Shown: piece after piece, positions 55,782-59,114 of the stretch | How the letters are laid out: every line of letters begins with the position of its first letter | Position numbering within the stretch: the first letter of the stretch is position 1 | Assembly: GCA_023137125.1 (NCBI GenBank) | Contig: JAGLPW010000009.1 | Coordinates: forward strand, 1-59,114 | Reading direction: 5' to 3' | Origin: Candidatus Cloacimonadota bacterium | GTDB taxonomy: Bacteria; Cloacimonadota; Cloacimonadia; Cloacimonadales; TCS61 | DNA: 59,114 nucleotides | Program-made: the position numbers and the translations under genes | The notes under the pieces: model-generated | Database searches by the model: none | What the model was told of the DNA's origin: nothing | The model's input: only the letters and a program-made list of their open reading frames with translations

Positions 55782-55968
55782 CAAACCTCTGCTACTTTTT
55801 CATTCTCAATAGAATGAAAAACCACGGACACACTAAAGACACTTTTTCATTCTCGATAGAATGAAAAACCACGGACACACTAAAGACACTTTTTCATTCT
55901 CGATAGAATGAAAAATAACTGACCTACCTCTGCCACTTTTCCATTCTCAATAAAATGACAAACCTGTT
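55778..55968. repeat. Tandem block of the hairpin repeat family
   Basis: Four successive hairpins: TTTTTCATTCT / AGAATGAAAAA with CAAT or CGAT loops, an 11-bp perfect stem, at about 55796, 55843 and 55890, then a CATTCTCAATAAAATG copy near 55944. Two full 47-base units containing CCACGGACACACTAAAGACA lie between them. The block separates the convergent DUF1566 and histidine kinase genes and could act as a bidirectional terminator. Confidence 0.78.
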
Positions 55969-55969
55969 T

Positions 55970-57991
55970 TTATACTCTTTCTTTATGCAGATTATCTTTA
56001 AATTGGAAGTGCCATTTCAAACCATTTTCCAGATCATATCTAATTTGACCTTTTAACTGATATTTTATGAGAGAAAACGTAGTTTGAAGACCCATTGTAT
56101 TAATATTTTTCGGATCTATATCACTTGGAAATCCAACTCCGTTATCACCTAAGTGGATATTTATTGTTTCATCTTCATCTTTGTACAACCTAACACAAAC
56201 TTCACCTTCTTCATTATTGGGAAACGCATGCTTGAATATATTTGAGATCAGCTCATTTAATACAAGACCCAAAGGTATTGCTGAATCAATTAATACAAAC
56301 ACGTCTTCCAATTCCAATTTCAGCGATATCGTTTCCGATTGGATTTCATAACTAATCATCAACAAAGTTACAAGGTCTTTAATATATTCACTCAAATTAA
56401 TATGAGATAGATCATTTGCTTGATACAATTTCTGATGAACAAGGCTCATTGATCTTATCCTATTTACAATTTCATGGAATGTTTCTTGTAGAAATTCAAT
56501 ACCTGAGTTTTCTTCTAAAATTCTATTTTCCAAATTACGGGATTGTGTTTTCAACATTGAAGAGATAATTTGCATATTGTTTTTGGTTCGATGGTATATT
56601 TCCTGCAAGAGCACATTTTTTTCTTCCAGGTCTGTCTTTATTTGCTCTTCTGCCTGTTTACGCTCGGTGATGTCCAGAACAAATGCTACACCACTGATAG
56701 TCGATCCGGGAAAAGTAGCTGCGCCCAATATGATGGGAATTCTTCTGCCGTCCTTATGATAGTATTCTTTCTCGAATGGTGTTAGTGCTCCCCTTTCTGC
56801 TAATTCCTGAAGCTTCTCGCTATCTGATTCTGTATATTCAGGAGGAGTCAAGTCACGCCAGCGAAGTTCACCGGATGATAAATCGTCCCTGGAGTATCCA
56901 ACAAGGTTAAGAAATGTATCATTTGCTTCTATTATCTCACCTTTTGCATCCCAGAACAGTGTACCAATCATGTCAGATTCGAATACAGACCTAAATCTGG
57001 TTTCACTTTTCTTCAAAGCCAACTCGTTTGCAATCAACTGCTGATTATTCGCTTCAAGTTGTTGATTAACTGTTCTTAATTGTTGTTCACTTGCGATAAG
57101 TTGTTGGTTAGAAGCTCTTAATTGTTGTTCACTTGCGATAAGTTGTTGGTTGGTAACTCTTAATTGTTGTTCACTTGCGATAAGTTGTTGGTTGGTAACT
57201 CTCAGTGCTTCTTCTGCTTGCTTTCGTTCGATGATTTCTTTCTTCAACTCATCGAGAGATGCTTTTAAATCTTGAGTCATTTTATTAAATGCAGCCGCCA
57301 AATCACCAATCTCGTCTTTAGTTTTGATCTCAACTCTATGTTCAAGATTTCCTTTTCCGATTACTTCAGCACCTCGGATTAATTTATTTAGTGGTTTTGA
57401 GATACTCCTGGCAACAAGAAGTGATGTAGATGTTACAATAATAGCAAGAATTATCATTAATATTACATTCAGGTTTGAAGCTACTCTTTGAGTTTTCATT
57501 GCTTCATTATGTGCCATTTCAGCAAGTCTAGAAGCATCGGTGATTATCGAGTGTGATGTTATTAATAGCTGAGCCACCAGTATTTCCTCTAGCCCGGTAA
57601 TAGCAACAATCTTCTCCTGAGAAGCTCCCTCTTGAATATATTTTTGTTTTTCTCTGTAATTTTCAGTTACTTGTGAGAATAAATTACTAAGAGTTGCATG
57701 ATCTTCTCGTATTGATTTCAGCCTTTCTTCTTCTGCTAATTCATTAAGAATCTTTCCAATAGACTTGTATTTTAGATTCCACTGGTACTTCATCCGCTTT
57801 TCATGGTGCAGCAAATAGTCATATGTAACTATGTCAAGCTCTGATACAGATTCGTACACATCCATCAGCAGACGATGTTTCCTGTTTTCCTCAGTTATCA
57901 AACCTGAACTTAGTGAAACTATAGAAACGAGGACTACAACCAAGAAAATTGAGATCCCGGCACTTAAATATAATCTGCTTTTGATGTTCAT
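55970..57991 (-). CDS. Sensor histidine kinase (HAMP, PAS, HisKA_2)
   Basis: A 673-residue membrane kinase. Membrane helices lie at about 7-29 and 176-195, enclosing a helical sensor domain. HAMP follows (ARSISKPLNKLIRGAEVIGK, about 194-247), then a coiled coil with three 14-residue NQQLIASEQQLR-type repeats (about 264-320), a PAS domain (about 330-445, RFRSVFESDMIGTLFWDAKG), and a HisKA_2 kinase: phospho-acceptor EIYHRTKNNMQ, N-box LNELISNIFKHAF, G-box GDNGVGFPSDID. GGAGGTTTCAA precedes the ATG. It is 14 bases after the binding-protein gene, so both are one operon. The signal is probably transduced from that protein; no response regulator is in the window. Confidence 0.92.
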   Translation of the reverse strand: MNIKSRLYLSAGISIFLVVVLVSIVSLSSGLITEENRKHRLLMDVYESVSELDIVTYDYLLHHEKRMKYQWNLKYKSIGKILNELAEEERLKSIREDHATLSNLFSQVTENYREKQKYIQEGASQEKIVAITGLEEILVAQLLITSHSIITDASRLAEMAHNEAMKTQRVASNLNVILMIILAIIVTSTSLLVARSISKPLNKLIRGAEVIGKGNLEHRVEIKTKDEIGDLAAAFNKMTQDLKASLDELKKEIIERKQAEEALRVTNQQLIASEQQLRVTNQQLIASEQQLRASNQQLIASEQQLRTVNQQLEANNQQLIANELALKKSETRFRSVFESDMIGTLFWDAKGEIIEANDTFLNLVGYSRDDLSSGELRWRDLTPPEYTESDSEKLQELAERGALTPFEKEYYHKDGRRIPIILGAATFPGSTISGVAFVLDITERKQAEEQIKTDLEEKNVLLQEIYHRTKNNMQIISSMLKTQSRNLENRILEENSGIEFLQETFHEIVNRIRSMSLVHQKLYQANDLSHINLSEYIKDLVTLLMISYEIQSETISLKLELEDVFVLIDSAIPLGLVLNELISNIFKHAFPNNEEGEVCVRLYKDEDETINIHLGDNGVGFPSDIDPKNINTMGLQTTFSLIKYQLKGQIRYDLENGLKWHFQFKDNLHKERV
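57013..57202. repeat. 42-base in-frame tandem repeats inside the kinase gene
   Basis: On the plus strand, ACTTGCGATAAGTTGTTGGT recurs every 42 bases, with a more diverged outer copy. It encodes the coiled coil between HAMP and PAS. Nearly identical DNA suggests recent unit gain or slippage. Confidence 0.8.
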
Positions 57992-58005
57992 TTGAAACCT
58001 CCGTA

Positions 58006-59004
58006 TTAATGTATTATCCCAACAGCTTCCGGTTTAACCTTTTCCAGAGCGTCCAGGTAAATATAATCAAGATAATTTGGAACCTCTGTTGCTTCAGTTA
58101 GTCTATGTTTTATTCTCCATCGTGCCTGGTTTTCAAATGTGATCAACATAGCCTGTTCAAGGATAACAACAAACTCTTGTTTTGACCAACTGTAATCTAT
58201 ATAGTCCGATTCATAATTAAATCTGTTCTTCACAAACTTTTTGGCTTCTATAGGATGGTCTTTAACATATACCTCTGCCTCTAATACTGATTTGATAAAG
58301 TCCTCAGCTGCTGCAGAATTGTTTTCAATCCAATCCTCTTTTGTAAGTAATACAAAGTAAAAATCCTGTCCCCCAGACCAGCTTATTACATTATTGCCTA
58401 GTTGTTCTTTTATATCATAAACATTAGGGTCCCATGTAAAACCAGCATCAATATCTCCATTAAGCACAGCCTCTACTATTTCACTTGGTTTTAAATCGAC
58501 AAGATCTACATTTTTGTATGAAAGAGCGTTTAATATTAAAAATCTTCCAAGAGCAAACTCACCACCGCTTTTTTTTGTAACTCCAATCTTTTTCCCTATT
58601 AAATCATCTATTGTTGTTATTCCTTTGTCTTTTCGGGCGACTAATTCTTTAACTTCTGCGGTAGAAACAGTTCCCAAAACCCTAAGGTCTGTATTGTCAA
58701 AACTGTTGCTAATAAAAACAAAATCAGCAGAAGTGGCTATATCAGCTTCTCTATTCATAAGGGCATCAGTAGCAGCCTTACCAGATTCATAATCTTTTAT
58801 TGTCACTTCTAAACCATTTTCTTCAAAAAATCCCTGATCCTCGGCAATATAAACAAGTGCTCCAGTCTCTCCAGCATATGCAGCTAAGGTTATTTTCTTA
58901 ACAGGTCCTGTATATTTTGGCTTCCCTTGGTTCAACCAAAGATAACCACCAAACAAGATTCCAATTATAACAACAACTGCAATAATAATTCTTATATTTT
59001 TCAT
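58006..59004 (-). CDS. NMT1/SsuA-type substrate-binding protein
   Basis: A 332-residue periplasmic-type binding protein anchored by an N-terminal helix (IRIIIAVVVIIGILFGGYLWL) with no lipobox. ITLAAYAGETGALVYIAEDQ, FFEENGLEV, READIATSADF and GKKIGVTKKSGGEFALGRFL follow the NMT1/THI5/SsuA pattern. The ligand (a pyrimidine precursor, taurine or nitrate in relatives) cannot be told. AGGAGAAAAAA precedes the ATG. Placement with a histidine kinase and without an ABC permease in view suggests it may sense rather than transport; the permease could lie outside the window. Confidence 0.88.
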   Translation of the reverse strand: MKNIRIIIAVVVIIGILFGGYLWLNQGKPKYTGPVKKITLAAYAGETGALVYIAEDQGFFEENGLEVTIKDYESGKAATDALMNREADIATSADFVFISNSFDNTDLRVLGTVSTAEVKELVARKDKGITTIDDLIGKKIGVTKKSGGEFALGRFLILNALSYKNVDLVDLKPSEIVEAVLNGDIDAGFTWDPNVYDIKEQLGNNVISWSGGQDFYFVLLTKEDWIENNSAAAEDFIKSVLEAEVYVKDHPIEAKKFVKNRFNYESDYIDYSWSKQEFVVILEQAMLITFENQARWRIKHRLTEATEVPNYLDYIYLDALEKVKPEAVGIIH

Positions 59005-59114
59005 TTTTTTCTCCTAATATCTGGTTGCGGGTTTGTCTCATTGTCACAGCCTGTAAGATAAAATATCATAAAAAGAAATATTATAAAAAATAGAATAAAT
59101 TTAATTTTAAATTT
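59001..59114 (-). CDS. Small lipoprotein, 3' part only
   Basis: From the right edge a minus-strand frame reads 37 residues: a hydrophobic stretch (FILFFIIFLFMIFYLTGC), a lipobox-like LTGC, then DNETNPQPDIRRKK and TGA. The stop overlaps the next ATG by ATGA. The start is outside the window or is the internal ATG, which would give a very short lipoprotein. Confidence 0.5.
   Translation of the reverse strand, partial: KFKIKFILFFIIFLFMIFYLTGCDNETNPQPDIRRKK

Overview
The window looks like a chromosomal segment of an AT-rich, uncultured Gram-negative-type bacterium, most likely Candidatus Cloacimonadota (WWE1-like). This rests on the C-terminal sorting/FlgD-like module shared by seven predicted secreted proteins ([14 protein letters not shown] ... 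[11 protein letters not shown] ... KCLLLK), which I associate with that phylum, and on the dcw layout. The lineage is inferred from motif recall, not from a tree. No rRNA, tRNA or CRISPR array was recognised.

Region 1 (1-8.2 kb, minus strand) is a compact division and cell-wall cluster read mraZ, rsmH, ftsL-like, ftsI (PBP with PASTA), a fused murE-murF, mraY, murD (cut by the window edge). Most junctions overlap or are a few bases apart, so it is one operon, making meso-DAP-type UDP-MurNAc-pentapeptide, lipid I and the septal transpeptidase. Region 2 (8.7-13.7 kb) holds an FG-GAP repeat protein and a large caspase-fold (C13-like) peptidase/beta-helix protein, both ending in the sorting module.

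Region 3 (13.9-17.6 kb) is a Mu-type transposition module: a DDE transposase, a MuB-like AAA+ ATPase, a small winged-helix protein, and a divergent CI-like repressor fused to a DUF2158-like domain, with paired operator-like repeats between them. Region 4 (17.7-23.1 kb, plus strand) holds two unusual gene pairs: a membrane coiled-coil protein with a DGQHR/DndB-like protein, and a membrane-anchored HAD-fold protein with a B12-type radical SAM protein. Region 5 (23.1-31.7 kb, minus strand) is rich in predicted hydrolases and lipoproteins: two all-alpha zinc-phospholipase-like proteins, a patatin, a caspase-like lipoprotein, small membrane proteins, and a truncated copy of one neighbour.

Region 6 (31.7-34.6 kb) is gene-poor, with a NERD-domain protein and an ABC-ATPase relic. 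Region 7 (34.7-41.5 kb) has a PKD protein and a 1779-residue gingipain-like (C25) peptidase, the latter ending in the same C-terminal module and near-identical terminator as the 10.4-kb peptidase. Region 8 (42-50.7 kb) is an accessory stretch of short orphan genes separated by related leader repeats, resembling an integron-type cassette array without a visible integrase. It also carries many copies of a short hairpin repeat family.

Region 9 (50.9-59.1 kb) has a beta-helix protein, a DUF1566 protein, a sensor histidine kinase next to an NMT1-type binding protein, and the strongest single finding: a C_GCAxxG_C_C family gene whose first redox cysteine is an in-frame UGA. A SECIS-like hairpin follows that UGA, so this is a probable selenoprotein whose N-terminus the ORF track missed.
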